Shown: positions 49,079 to 57,088 of the stretch, piece by piece
Numbering within the stretch: position 1 is the stretch's first letter
How the letters are laid out: each line of letters starts with the position of its first letter
From: Halalkalibacter nanhaiisediminis
Lineage (GTDB): Bacteria; Bacillota; Bacilli; Bacillales; Bacillaceae_D
Direction of reading: 5' to 3'
DNA length: 57,088 nt
Assembly: GCF_007830185.1 (NCBI RefSeq)
Contig: NZ_VLKZ01000014.1
Coordinates: 1-57,088, forward strand
Program-made: the position numbers and the translations under genes
Notes under the pieces: generated by a model
Told to the model about the DNA's origin: nothing
What the model saw: only the letters and a program-made list of their open reading frames with translations
Database searches by the model: none

Positions 49079-49369
49079 ATGAAATCCACTGGTATTGTTC
49101 GTAAGGTTGATGAATTAGGACGCGTAGTTATTCCAATTGAACTTCGTCGTACACTTGATATTGCTGAAAAGGATGCTCTTGAAATCTATGTTGATAACGA
49201 GCGTATTATCTTGAAAAAGTACAAGCCAAACATGACTTGCCAAATCACTGGTGAAGTATCTGATGATAACTTATCAATCGCAAATGGCAAAATCATTCTT
49301 AGCCCACAAGGTGCAGAAGAAATCTTAAAAGATCTTCAAGATTACCTTTCTCGTACAACACAAGCTTAA
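49079..49369 (+). CDS. abrB: Transition-state regulator AbrB
   Basis: DNA-binding repressor of stationary-phase, biofilm and sporulation genes, itself repressed by Spo0A~P. The 96 residues comprise the swapped-hairpin domain MKSTGIVRKVDELGRVVIPI, ELRRTLDIAEKDALEIYVDN, and a C-terminal dimerisation part with the conserved Cys (NMTCQITGEVSDDNLSIA). Ten more codons are open upstream, but AGGAG fits this ATG. It is the only plus-strand protein gene, divergent from nurA and convergent with rsmI. spoVT encodes a paralogous domain. Confidence 0.97.
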   Translation: MKSTGIVRKVDELGRVVIPIELRRTLDIAEKDALEIYVDNERIILKKYKPNMTCQITGEVSDDNLSIANGKIILSPQGAEEILKDLQDYLSRTTQA

Positions 49370-49386
49370 TTAAAATCATCATTGTT

Positions 49387-49418
49387 AAAAAGGATCTAGT
49401 TTTCCAGATCCTTTTTTT
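49387..49418 (+). terminator. Rho-independent terminator of abrB
   Basis: An 11-bp perfect stem AAAAAGGATCT/AGATCCTTTTT around an 8-nt loop, ending in seven T. The A-rich opposite arm lets it act for rsmI on the minus strand as well. Confidence 0.93.
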
Positions 49419-49447
49419 ATTTAAACATGTAGCGTTTATATTCTTTC

Positions 49448-50314
49448 TTACGTTTGATGATAAGCTGCATACACATCTCTTTTTGAAACGTCACGCTCCC
49501 GAGCTACTTGCTTAATGGCATCCTTTGACGACATGCCTAATTCAATATAATGGTTAACGTGTTGAATCTCTGATAATGTATCCCACCATTTATCAGCTTG
49601 CTCCTCCTCTGTACGCCCTTCTACGACTAAACAAAACTCACCTTTAATCATTCCGTGCTCACACCACTCAATCGCTTCTTCAAGAGTCCCTCGCTGATAT
49701 TCTTCAAACTTCTTCGTTAATTCCCGACAAATGCTCACTTGGCGATTACCGAGTACCTGAAACATAGCTTGCAATGCTTCCTTTAAACGATGCGGAGATT
49801 CATAGAACAGCAATGTTGCCGTGCTTTGCTTTACTTGCTCTAACAGCTCAAGCCTCTGTTTATTTTGCCGTGGTAAAAACCCAATGAACTGAAATTGATA
49901 AGTCGGTAGTCCAGAGGCAATGAGACTAGTCAGCGCAGCATTAGCACCAGGAAGAGCTATCACACGGATATCTTCCTCTATTGCCTCACGAACTAACTCT
50001 TGACCGGGATCAGAAATAGCAGGCATGCCCGCATCACTAACGAGGGCAACCACTTTTCCATTCTTGATGTGCTCGATTAGAGATAATCCAGCCTTCTCCT
50101 TGTTATGTTCATGATAACTGACAAGTGATGCTTCAATTTCGAAATGACGCAATAGCTTCATTGTCTGTCTCGTATCTTCTGCTGCAACAAGATCTGCTTC
50201 CTTTAAAATCCGAACCGCACGATAGGTCATATCTTCAAGATTTCCAATTGGAGTGGGGACAAGATAAAGGACACCTTCTGTTCCTTCATCTAAAAAACTA
50301 TTTTGTTGTTTCAT
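49448..50314 (-). CDS. rsmI: 16S rRNA (cytidine1402-2'-O)-methyltransferase
   Basis: SAM-dependent 2'-O-methylation of C1402 in the 30S decoding centre. The 288 residues show the tetrapyrrole-methylase-like fold: LYLVPTPIGNLEDMTYRAVRIL, AAEDTRQTMKLLRHF, VALVSDAGMPAISDPGQELV, LPGANAALTSLIASGLP and FIGFLPR. ATG at 50314 has AAAGGA 8 nt upstream; the longer frame is rejected. It overlaps yazA by 17 nt. B. subtilis name yabC/yraL-type. Confidence 0.96.
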   Translation of the reverse strand: MKQQNSFLDEGTEGVLYLVPTPIGNLEDMTYRAVRILKEADLVAAEDTRQTMKLLRHFEIEASLVSYHEHNKEKAGLSLIEHIKNGKVVALVSDAGMPAISDPGQELVREAIEEDIRVIALPGANAALTSLIASGLPTYQFQFIGFLPRQNKQRLELLEQVKQSTATLLFYESPHRLKEALQAMFQVLGNRQVSICRELTKKFEEYQRGTLEEAIEWCEHGMIKGEFCLVVEGRTEEEQADKWWDTLSEIQHVNHYIELGMSSKDAIKQVARERDVSKRDVYAAYHQT

Positions 50315-50567
50315 CTTGGTTTTCCTTTCTGTCCACAAATTCTTCTTTTTGTTTACGCTTTAGCTGCTTCAAATCATATTCAGCTCGCAATGCTTCCGCT
50401 TTCGTCTGATACGCTTTTTGATACACAAGAGAAAAGGGGCCTCTCCCCCGTGTGTACTTTGCCCCTTTCCCTTGTTCATGCATCTTCAGTCTTCTTTCAA
50501 CATCGGTGGTATATCCGGTATACCATGTACCATCCTTACATTCGAGAATATAAATAAAATGATTCAT
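50298..50567 (-). CDS. yazA: GIY-YIG nuclease-domain protein YazA
   Basis: A single GIY-YIG domain of 89 residues, as in UvrC and homing endonucleases: FIYILECKDGTWYTGYTTDVERRL, then KGAKYTRGRGPFSLVY and KAEALRAEYDLKQLKRKQKEEF, with the catalytic Arg, Tyr and Glu. The function of these stand-alone proteins is unclear; a DNA-repair role is assumed. It overlaps trmN6 by 4 nt and rsmI by 17 nt. Confidence 0.93.
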   Translation of the reverse strand: MNHFIYILECKDGTWYTGYTTDVERRLKMHEQGKGAKYTRGRGPFSLVYQKAYQTKAEALRAEYDLKQLKRKQKEEFVDRKENQDETTK

Positions 50568-51301
50568 CGTCCAATATACACCTCATGGAACTGACTAGTA
50601 TATTCACCATTTTCATTGTATACAGTTAATGGCTCAAGACAAGTGACTCCTGATTTTCCATCTTTGATCCCTTCAACAAGGACCATATTCGCTTCTTTTC
50701 CTACTTTCGGATAAATAAACTGGATTCGCTTTGGTTCAATACGATAGGAACGCATGAGAGTCAAAATATCAGTTAATCGTTCCGGCCGATGAACAAGCGC
50801 CACTTTCCCCTTTTGCTTTACATATTGACTACATACCCGAATGACATCTTCAAGTGAACAATGAATTTCATGACGAGCAATCGCCAAATGTAAATTGCGA
50901 TTCCGTTCTTCTTCGGTCACCGTTTCAAAGTAAGGAGGATTGCACGTAATCACATCGAACGATGACCGAACGATATCATCAGGCATATGATTCAAATCAG
51001 CACAAACCAACCGTATTCGTTCATTTAATTCGTTCAATTCCACTGTTCGCTCAGCTATATGAACTAGCCTGTTTTGAATTTCAATTCCAATTAATTCAGC
51101 CTTTGTTCTTGTCGAAAGGAGTAATGGAACCACCCCGTTCCCCGTACATAGATCAAGAATGCGTCCCTTTTGGATCGGAACACGGACAAAGCGGGCTAAC
51201 AAAACCGCATCAATGGAAAATGAAAACACAGTTGGGCTTTGGATCACCTTTAATTCTGTTCCTGCAATATAGTCTAGTCTCTCATCATCTAATAATTCCA
51301 C
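50564..51301 (-). CDS. trmN6: tRNA1(Val) (adenine37-N6)-methyltransferase
   Basis: A 245-residue class I SAM methyltransferase: RILDLCTGNGVVPLLLSTR (SAM motif I), GIEIQNRLVHIAERTV and VITCNPPYFE (NPPY active site). In E. coli the family (TrmN6/YfiC) modifies A37 of tRNA1-Val. B. subtilis yabB is the counterpart. The start is GTG. A hairpin terminator separates it from yabA, so it may be transcribed by read-through or from an unseen promoter. Confidence 0.9.
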   Translation of the reverse strand: MELLDDERLDYIAGTELKVIQSPTVFSFSIDAVLLARFVRVPIQKGRILDLCTGNGVVPLLLSTRTKAELIGIEIQNRLVHIAERTVELNELNERIRLVCADLNHMPDDIVRSSFDVITCNPPYFETVTEEERNRNLHLAIARHEIHCSLEDVIRVCSQYVKQKGKVALVHRPERLTDILTLMRSYRIEPKRIQFIYPKVGKEANMVLVEGIKDGKSGVTCLEPLTVYNENGEYTSQFHEVYIGR

Positions 51302-51328
51302 TGTTCCCGTGCACTCCTTGAATATTTA

Positions 51329-51371
51329 TTAAAAGAAAGAACAGACCTCTCGATTTGCACGAAAGGTCTGT
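51329..51371 (-). terminator. Rho-independent terminator after yabA
   Basis: Minus-strand stem ACAGACCT/AGGTCTGT (8 bp, extendable by four weaker pairs) followed by TCTTTCTTTTA. Confidence 0.78.
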
Positions 51372-51390
51372 CCCCGTAACTGTCAGCCCA

Positions 51391-51744
51391 TTATTTTTGA
51401 TGCAAAAATGAAAGGCAGAACAAGCAATCATCTCCATCTGAACGAATACTTCCATAGTGCGTATTACAGACGTGGAAGCCTTCTTGGTACAGCCTCGCTA
51501 AATTATCATAACCTTCACCGATAAACGACTTTTTAGCACGCGATTGCTTATTTGATCCTTTCTCCAATTGATTCTCATCTTGCGACTCAAGACGTTCACG
51601 GAGATTCTCATTTTCAATGCGCAGGGCATGGTTTTCTTCTATTAAATAGGCAAGCTGATCTTTTAATCCGCGCAATTCATGATGCAGCTCACCCAGCCGT
51701 TCTTCAAGTTGGCTCACCTGTGTAAAAATTGCCTTTTTGTCCAC
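51391..51744 (-). CDS. yabA: Replication initiation control protein YabA
   Basis: A 117-residue negative regulator that links DnaA to the sliding clamp DnaN and prevents over-initiation. An N-terminal coiled coil (about 1-55, [21 protein letters not shown], then [18 protein letters not shown]) forms the tetramer. The C-terminal zinc domain has [10 protein letters not shown] and [11 protein letters not shown]. The start is GTG with AGGTGG 7 nt upstream. It follows ricT closely. Confidence 0.95.
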   Translation of the reverse strand: MDKKAIFTQVSQLEERLGELHHELRGLKDQLAYLIEENHALRIENENLRERLESQDENQLEKGSNKQSRAKKSFIGEGYDNLARLYQEGFHVCNTHYGSIRSDGDDCLFCLSFLHQK

Positions 51745-51759
51745 GCTGCTCCCACCTCA

Positions 51760-52587
51760 TTATTCTGCGGCTTCTGTCGACACAACTTCTTTATTCATTA
51801 ACTCATCCATCGTAAATTCGAGCACGCGTTCTCCATCAGACAATTCAACTTGAATAAGACGTTCTAATAAATTAAGCCCGATCACTTTCCCTTTTCCATG
51901 AGGAGTCTGAATACGTTTACCAACATCAGGAAGCTCTTGTTTTGCTGATTCATACATATCATTCTCGTATTTCAGGCAGCACATTAGTCGGCCACATAAA
52001 CCTGAAATTTTCGCAGGGTTTAAGGAAAGATTCTGATCTTTTGCCATTTTAATCGAAACTGGTTCAAAGTCTCCTAGAAACGAAGAGCAGCAGAGCACTC
52101 GTCCACATGGTCCAATACCACCAAGCATTTTTGCTTCATCACGAACCCCAATTTGACGCAATTCAATTCTCGTGCGGAAAATCGCTGCTAGGTCCTTCAC
52201 TAGCTCTCTAAAATCGATTCGACCATCCGCTGTAAAGTAAAACAAAACCTTATTTCGATCAAATGTATATTCAACATCGACAAGCTTCATATCGAGCTCA
52301 TGCTCTGTAATCTTCTGCGTACAAACGTCAAACGCCTTCTTTGCAGCATCAAGATTTTCTTGAACAGTCAACTTGTCTTTCTTTGTTGCGATTCTGATCA
52401 CTTGTTTTAATGGGAGAACAACATCATTTTCGCCGACAGATTTTGTTCCAATGACAACCCGGCCATATTCAACGCCTCGTGATGTCTCAACAATTACTGT
52501 TTCCCCTTTCTCCAACTGAAACGTACCAGGGGAGAAATAATAGATTTTGCCCGCTTTCTTAAAGCGAACGCCCACAACTTGATGCAA
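51760..52587 (-). CDS. ricT: RicT (YaaT), PSP1-domain Y-complex subunit
   Basis: Part of the RicA-RicF-RicT complex that steers RNase Y and supports sporulation and competence. The 275 residues begin with VVGVRFKKAGKIYYFSPG. The conserved PSP1 core has DYTF-type DVEYTFDRNKVLFYFTADGR, and the cysteine pairs GPCGRVLCCSSFLGDF and GLCGRLMCCLKYEND are the likely ligands of the [4Fe-4S] clusters. The start is TTG with AGGAGG 9 nt upstream. It lies 4 bp after holB. Confidence 0.95.
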   Translation of the reverse strand: MHQVVGVRFKKAGKIYYFSPGTFQLEKGETVIVETSRGVEYGRVVIGTKSVGENDVVLPLKQVIRIATKKDKLTVQENLDAAKKAFDVCTQKITEHELDMKLVDVEYTFDRNKVLFYFTADGRIDFRELVKDLAAIFRTRIELRQIGVRDEAKMLGGIGPCGRVLCCSSFLGDFEPVSIKMAKDQNLSLNPAKISGLCGRLMCCLKYENDMYESAKQELPDVGKRIQTPHGKGKVIGLNLLERLIQVELSDGERVLEFTMDELMNKEVVSTEAAE

Positions 52588-52591
52588 TCTT

Positions 52592-53581
52592 CTATCCCTC
52601 CTGTATATTAAGCAACAGCTTCTCCATTAATAGCTGAGGATTCACATTGGCGATAAGATGCCTTTTCGCCTCAAGGACTGAAGACATCTTTTGGCTCAAT
52701 CGATCCTGCGAGCTTAAGAGCGCATGTTGTTCAAATTCCTTTTTTTGGTCAATAAAGGTGATGGAATCAACCTTTCCGACCTTTGTATACATCAGATCTC
52801 TTAACCATAAGAGGATCATATCTAGACCAATTTCTTGCTGCCATCTTTCTTTAAAAAGAGGTAACCACTTCTCTTGCAGCGTGAAAAGAACTTGATTTGG
52901 TCTATTATAAAGCTCTTCCATCAATTGTATCACTACGCTTCGTGCTTGTGCAATCCAATCCCCTTCTATTAAGTGCATCGCTTCCTCGTAACTTGTTGTT
53001 AAACTAGCTAATAAACTGGAAATCACACTAGAATTCCCTTCTTTTTCAAGCTTGTCTAAAAATAATTGTCTTGATAGCGGTGCAAAGGTCAACAGTTGAC
53101 TACGCGATTGGATCGTCGGCAATATTCTCTGGCCTTGTTCCGTTAATAATAACGCGAGCGTAGGTGATGTTGGCTCCTCCAAAAATTTCAGGAGACTATT
53201 AGCCGCACTTGCCGTCATTAAGTCAGCATGATTTACGATGTAGACCTTCTTGTCCGATTCAACGCCTCGATACGTAAATTCCTTTTGCAAATACTCTACC
53301 TGATGCTTCTTAATCGATTGTCCATCAGGTTCAATGATATGAACATCTGGATGGTTCCCATTTTCAATTCGTTTACAATCACTGCATGTTTGACAAGCCT
53401 CTACATGATCTATATTTCGACAAAAGAAGCTCTTCGCTAGTTGAAGAGCTACTCGTTTTTTTCCTGTTCCCCTGCTCCCCTCAAACAAATAAGCATGAGC
53501 AAGACGATCCTTTTCCATTGTCTTCATAAGTAACTGCACGACTCTCGGTTGTATTTCTTTTAATTGCTCCCATGAATCCAT
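52592..53581 (-). CDS. holB: DNA polymerase III subunit delta'
   Basis: Clamp-loader AAA+ subunit that helps load the beta clamp. The 329 residues show AYLFEGSRGTGKKRVALQLAKSFFC with a modified Walker A (expected for delta', which does not hydrolyse ATP), zinc cysteines CRNI..CQTCSDC, LLKFLEEPTSPTLALLLTEQ and SRSQLLTF (arginine region). It follows darA by 14 bp; the yaaR gene present between them in B. subtilis is missing. Confidence 0.94.
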   Translation of the reverse strand: MDSWEQLKEIQPRVVQLLMKTMEKDRLAHAYLFEGSRGTGKKRVALQLAKSFFCRNIDHVEACQTCSDCKRIENGNHPDVHIIEPDGQSIKKHQVEYLQKEFTYRGVESDKKVYIVNHADLMTASAANSLLKFLEEPTSPTLALLLTEQGQRILPTIQSRSQLLTFAPLSRQLFLDKLEKEGNSSVISSLLASLTTSYEEAMHLIEGDWIAQARSVVIQLMEELYNRPNQVLFTLQEKWLPLFKERWQQEIGLDMILLWLRDLMYTKVGKVDSITFIDQKKEFEQHALLSSQDRLSQKMSSVLEAKRHLIANVNPQLLMEKLLLNIQEG

Positions 53582-53595
53582 TTATCTACACACCT

Positions 53596-53982
<387 letters not shown>

Positions 53983-54627
53983 TCAATTTATCTTTTTAGA
54001 TTGTAAAAACAAATCGATTTGCTGCAACGCATCTTTATAAACATCATCAAATGTTTGATTTGCATCAATACGTTTCATCCGATGACCAAACTGATCAAGA
54101 ACCATTTTATAACCTTCGTGTACACGTTTATGGAACTGCATTTTTTCCTGATCCAGTCGATTTATTTCACGGTTATTATCTGCCTGAATACGCGTTAGAC
54201 CAACTTTTGGATCAACATCAAAGTATAGCGTTAAATCAGGCATATACCCTTCAATGGCAAATTCATTAATAGCTTTCACTTCTTCAAAGCCAATTCCTCT
54301 TGCATAACCCTGATAAACCAAGCTACTATCAACAAAACGGTCACAAAGAACAATGTATCCCTCATTTAATGCTGGAATAACCTTTTCGACTAAATGCTGG
54401 CGACGAGCGGCCGCGTAGAGCAAAGCCTCTGTACGACGATCCATTTCAGTATGATTAACATCTAAAATAACCGTACGAATCTTTTCAGAGATTCGAATGC
54501 CACCAGGCTCTCTCGTCCTTAGCACTGAATACCCTTTCTCTTTAAGAGCAGATTCCACTCGATCTAAGACACTTGTCTTACCAGCTCCTTCGCCGCCTTC
54601 AACTGTAATAAAATACCCTTTATTCAT
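53983..54627 (-). CDS. tmk: Thymidylate kinase
   Basis: Phosphorylates dTMP to dTDP. The 214 residues show the P-loop [13 protein letters not shown] (about 8-20), the DRX motif [18 protein letters not shown] and [13 protein letters not shown] precedes the ATG, which overlaps the end of the decarboxylase gene by 4 nt. It starts the tmk-darA-holB-ricT-yabA replication cluster. Confidence 0.97.
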   Translation of the reverse strand: MNKGYFITVEGGEGAGKTSVLDRVESALKEKGYSVLRTREPGGIRISEKIRTVILDVNHTEMDRRTEALLYAAARRQHLVEKVIPALNEGYIVLCDRFVDSSLVYQGYARGIGFEEVKAINEFAIEGYMPDLTLYFDVDPKVGLTRIQADNNREINRLDQEKMQFHKRVHEGYKMVLDQFGHRMKRIDANQTFDDVYKDALQQIDLFLQSKKIN

Positions 54628-56075
54628 TCTTTCTCCTCCGAATCAATAACGAAAACCGTTTCAAACCCTTCCTCATGCCCCTGAAATCTTGCTCCCGCCT
54701 GTTTTAATTGTTTAATCTTCATAAGTAACCCTTGATTTATTTTTTCTCCTGCTAACACTAAAGGAACACCTGGTGGATACGGAATAAGTGTTTCTGCCGC
54801 GATCAATCCATTTGCATTTGAAAGAGGAACTGCCTTTTTAGGTAAAGATCGGATTTTACTAGGGAAAACATGAAGCTTACTAATCTCATTTTCTTGTCTC
54901 GTCGATAATCGATCATTCTTCTCTACAACAATTTGATAAGGTGAAAGAAGTTCTTTTAACTTTTCCAATGCATCTTTCCCAATAGAAGATATCCCTAATC
55001 CAAGTACGAGTAAAACATGTTTCTCATCAGCCATTTCAGGAAAGAGACCTACTTCATAGAAAAGCTTTTGCAGTTCATATCCTGTTAAGGTTGTTGTTGA
55101 TTTAATTGTAACTTTTAATGGATCAGAATGGTACCTTTCTTCATCCCAATTCATTACTTTGATTTGGTCTATAGTAGCTAATTCTTGCTTTAGCTCCTCA
55201 ACTCCTGCAAGAATACGCTTCAATATTTGATCGTCTAATGAGTCGACATAAGCTCTAGCACCATCAAGAGAAGCCATTAATAAGTAAGATGGACTGCTGG
55301 ATTGAAACATCGTTAGTGCTTCTTTAAGACATTGCTGTTGGTCGTTTGAAAGAGTTGATCCAATATGTAAAAAGGAACTCATCGTTAAAGCAGGGAGCAT
55401 TTTATGCGCCGATTGAACAACAGCATCTGCACCAAGAGCTAAAGTCGATGGTGGAAACGGACGTCCTAAACAATAATGAGGCGCATGTGCTTCATCAACT
55501 AACACAAGCAGATCGTGTTGTTTTGCGAGTTCAATCGTCGGTAAAACATCTATACTAACCCCGAAATAGTTTGGATATGTTAGTATCAACCCCTTCGCTT
55601 CTGGATAAAGAGCTATTGCTTTCTGTAATATCTCACTATTAATTCCCATCGGCAGACCTGACATTGCATCATACTCTGGTGTAAGAAGAATCGGGGTAAC
55701 GCCAGCAATTTGTGCCGCATGAAAAACGGATTTGTGACTATTCCGTTGAATAAAAACGACATCTCTAGGTTCAAATAAGGCATAAACCATCGCCAAATTG
55801 CCAACGGTTGTTCCACCTACCAAAAAGAATGTTTCTTCTGCGCCGTAAAGCTGTGCAGCCTTACGTTGGGCATCTTTTATAGGTCCTGAGGGAGCATGTA
55901 AATCATCCAAACCTTCTAATTCTGTTACATCATAAGGCAGTACATTTCTAAAGTCATTATGTAAGCTTTCATGAAAATAGAGACCATTTTTATGCCCTGG
56001 CACATGAAAGGAAGCTTTGCTTTTCTGTTGATGTTCTTTTATTGCTTCAATTAAAGGTACATTTTTATGTTGCAA
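54624..56075 (-). CDS. yaaO: Orn/Lys/Arg decarboxylase family PLP enzyme (YaaO)
   Basis: A 483-residue fold-type I decarboxylase. It shows [38 protein letters not shown] (PLP aspartate) and [13 protein letters not shown] with the Schiff-base lysine. The C-terminal domain has [15 protein letters not shown]. The substrate cannot be assigned: arginine (speA-like) or lysine are likely. The start is TTG with AGGAGG ~12 nt upstream. It precedes tmk with a 4-nt overlap as in B. subtilis. Confidence 0.92.
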   Translation of the reverse strand: MQHKNVPLIEAIKEHQQKSKASFHVPGHKNGLYFHESLHNDFRNVLPYDVTELEGLDDLHAPSGPIKDAQRKAAQLYGAEETFFLVGGTTVGNLAMVYALFEPRDVVFIQRNSHKSVFHAAQIAGVTPILLTPEYDAMSGLPMGINSEILQKAIALYPEAKGLILTYPNYFGVSIDVLPTIELAKQHDLLVLVDEAHAPHYCLGRPFPPSTLALGADAVVQSAHKMLPALTMSSFLHIGSTLSNDQQQCLKEALTMFQSSSPSYLLMASLDGARAYVDSLDDQILKRILAGVEELKQELATIDQIKVMNWDEERYHSDPLKVTIKSTTTLTGYELQKLFYEVGLFPEMADEKHVLLVLGLGISSIGKDALEKLKELLSPYQIVVEKNDRLSTRQENEISKLHVFPSKIRSLPKKAVPLSNANGLIAAETLIPYPPGVPLVLAGEKINQGLLMKIKQLKQAGARFQGHEEGFETVFVIDSEEKE

Positions 56076-56139
56076 GATACGATCGTCCCTCCTGTAAGTT
56101 GTTTAGATATCACTAATAAACAAACTTGTCCATTTGTCT

Positions 56140-56145
56140 ATTATA
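56140..56145 (-). promoter_or_regulatory. Possible extended -10 promoter element for yaaO
   Basis: TATAAT at 56140..56145 on the minus strand is preceded by TGG (extended -10, TGN), but no good -35 is present. It lies ~65 bp before the yaaO start. Confidence 0.5.
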
Positions 56146-56215
56146 CCAATATTAGCTATGCAAGTTAGAACGAGATACCTTCCTTATCATGTTTATCTAT
56201 TACTTGTTCATCAAT

Positions 56216-56266
56216 ATATGAAAAAACCTAGCAACTATAAATAGAGAAGGAGTTGACTAGGTTTTT
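56216..56266 (-). terminator. Rho-independent terminator after csfB
   Basis: Minus-strand stem AAAAACCTAG-(T)CAACT paired with AGTTG-CTAGGTTTTT (one bulge, 14-nt loop), followed by TTC. Confidence 0.85.
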
Positions 56267-56327
56267 CGTTCATATTTATGAAATTTACTATTCATAGCGT
56301 TTTCTTCTTACTTAAGACAGATTATTT

Positions 56328-56531
56328 TTAATCATATAGAAATGTAGAAGCAGTCTTTACCTTTTTCACATAGTTATCGTACACCCGAGTTTTGACATCT
56401 GATTTTACAATTTCTTCTTCACAATTGGCACAGAAAAAAGCATGAACAATATGAATTCCTTCTTGTTTATTCTCCTTACAGATGACACAAACATTTGTTA
56501 GCCGTATGTGCATGACTCTGGTTTTCAACAC
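56328..56531 (-). CDS. csfB: Anti-SigG factor Gin/CsfB
   Basis: A 67-residue zinc protein that inhibits SigG (and SigE) to time compartment-specific transcription. It is recognised by the two CxxC pairs in NVCVICKENKQEGIHIVHAFFC and ANCEEEIV (CVIC and CANC), then YDNYVKKVKTASTFLYD, like the B. subtilis C-terminus. The start is TTG with GGGTGA upstream. A SigF-like promoter precedes it. B. subtilis has xpaC and yaaN next; here the yaaO gene follows directly. Confidence 0.88.
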   Translation of the reverse strand: MLKTRVMHIRLTNVCVICKENKQEGIHIVHAFFCANCEEEIVKSDVKTRVYDNYVKKVKTASTFLYD

Positions 56532-56548
56532 TCCATCACCCCTGCCAT

Positions 56549-56578
56549 CATTATCGGCCGCCCATCACATTTTTAAAC
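56549..56578 (-). promoter_or_regulatory. Predicted SigF promoter for csfB
   Basis: GTTTA (56574..56578), 15-bp spacer, GCCGATAATG (56549..56558) on the minus strand, matching the SigF -10 pattern GGNRANANTW at 8 of 10 positions. B. subtilis csfB is SigF-dependent. Confidence 0.62.
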
Positions 56579-56739
56579 GTCTCTTCTTTTTCACTCTATT
56601 CTATTTAAGTATCTTTTGTGCCTATCCAAGTAAAATTTTTTCATTTGGTCCATCTCTATCCTGTTTAAGTAGGAGATCAGCAAAACAAATCAACTTGTGA
56701 GCTTTAGTTAGATACATCTATAACTAATCTTTTATACAT

Positions 56740-56768
56740 AAAAAAGCAATCCATAATGGAATGCTTTT
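56740..56768 (-). terminator. Terminator-like hairpin at the end of the 5S-like remnant
   Basis: Minus-strand AAAAGCATTCC/GGATTGCTTTT (one T-T mismatch, 5-nt loop) followed by TTATG. It resembles the true rrn terminator at 57003..57030 in sequence and position relative to the 5S-like tail. Confidence 0.7.
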
Positions 56769-56945
56769 AAGTGCCCGACCACGTCACTTGCTCGCCATTC
56801 CTCTTTTACAGGGATGGTGATCACCACGCTACTTCAAAAAGAAACTCATGTAGCTTACGAAAAGAAATAAGCTCGTCTTATAGGGGGACATGAGCTAGTT
56901 CAATGAAGCTCATTCATACTGCTACCATCGGCTTTTTCTTAGAAG
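56765..56945 (-). pseudogene. Decayed 5S-rRNA-like sequence downstream of the rrn operon
   Basis: Reading the minus strand, GCCGATGGTAG (56922..56932) is an exact 11-nt match to the 5S rRNA at the window edge. The tail TGACGTGGTCGGGCACTTAAAAGCA (56764..56788) agrees with the 5S 3' end plus spacer (GGACGTTGCCGGGCGATTAAAGCA) at 18 of 24 aligned bases. Between them the stretch is expanded to ~140 nt and can form several stems, for example CTCATGT/ACATGAG enclosing AGCTTA/TAAGCT. It could be a duplicated, rearranged 5S gene or an unknown structured RNA. The gene-free interval 56579..57002 holds nothing else I recognise. Confidence 0.5.
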
Positions 56946-57002
56946 ATACTGCTCCTTCAGACTAGAGCTCTTCAACACCTTGAGCAATCATTTTATGCAC
57001 AC

Positions 57003-57030
57003 AAAAAAACACAACCCTATTGGATTGTGC
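57003..57030 (-). terminator. Rho-independent terminator of the right-hand rRNA operon
   Basis: Minus-strand 8-bp stem CACAATCC/GGGTTGTG (one T-G, 4-nt loop) followed by seven T, just after the 5S gene. Confidence 0.9.
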
Positions 57031-57034
57031 TTTA

Positions 57035-57088
57035 ATCGCCCGGCAACGTCCTACTCTCACAGGGGGAAGCCCCCAACTACCATCGGCG
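57035..57088 (-). rRNA. rrf: 5S ribosomal RNA, 3' end only (truncated by window edge)
   Basis: On the minus strand the window edge reads CGCCGATGGTAG, then GGGGG..CCCCCTGTGAGAGTAGGACG, the conserved 3' half of 5S rRNA, ending near 57035 with TTGCCGGGCGAT. The 5' half lies outside the window. Maturation would be by the RNase M5 encoded at 40706..41260. Confidence 0.93.

Overview
The window is a chromosomal segment of an endospore-forming Bacillaceae bacterium. The evidence is the near-complete sporulation gene set (spoIIE, spoVT, spoVG, yabP/yabQ, yabG, sspF, fin, csfB, abrB) and the close match in gene order to the Bacillus subtilis block lying between two rRNA operons, from csfB to lysS. It is not B. 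subtilis itself: the homologues of xpaC, yaaN, yaaR and yacD that I would expect from that order are missing, and two gene pairs are added (herA-nurA, and a split ThrE-type exporter). I cannot name the species; alkaliphilic Bacillus relatives are a guess.

Layout. Almost everything runs on the minus strand, so the biological order is right to left. The right edge holds the 3' end of a 5S rRNA gene with its terminator, followed by a decayed 5S-like tail. Then come csfB, the yaaO-type decarboxylase, tmk-darA-holB-ricT-yabA (nucleotide supply and replication), trmN6-yazA-rsmI, and the plus-strand abrB, the only protein gene on that strand. Next are nurA-herA, metG behind a T-box, yabD, yabE, rnmV-ksgA, yabG, veg, sspF, ispE, purR-ridA, spoVG, glmU-prs, ctc, pth, fin, mfd, spoVT, the yabM-yabN-rqcP group, yabP-yabQ-divIC-yabR, a tRNA-Met gene, spoIIE, yabS-yabT, the ThrE pair, tilS-hpt, ftsH, coaX-hslO, cysK, the folate operon pabB-pabA-pabC-folP-folB-folK-yazB-dusB, and lysS. 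The left edge is the tandem-promoter and leader region of a second rRNA operon with the first ~150 nt of its 16S gene.

How it works together. The segment is mostly housekeeping: tRNA charging, tRNA and rRNA modification, folate, PRPP and UDP-GlcNAc synthesis, replication, repair and ribosome rescue. Sporulation control genes are interleaved, and their promoters can be read from sequence: SigA with Spo0A boxes (spoIIE, abrB), SigH (spoVG), SigF (fin, csfB), SigE (yabP), SigG (spoVT, probably sspF), SigK (yabG) and SigB (ctc). Many genes end in clear rho-independent terminators.

The points most worth a second look are the HerA-NurA pair with three 11-bp phased repeats upstream, a 14-bp perfect inverted repeat on the pabB translation start, a strong promoter firing into a hairpin ahead of lysS, the 5S-like remnant, and a stem-forming inverted repeat between lysS and the rRNA promoters. 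I ran no database searches. Assignments rest on recognised sequence motifs, protein lengths and gene order.
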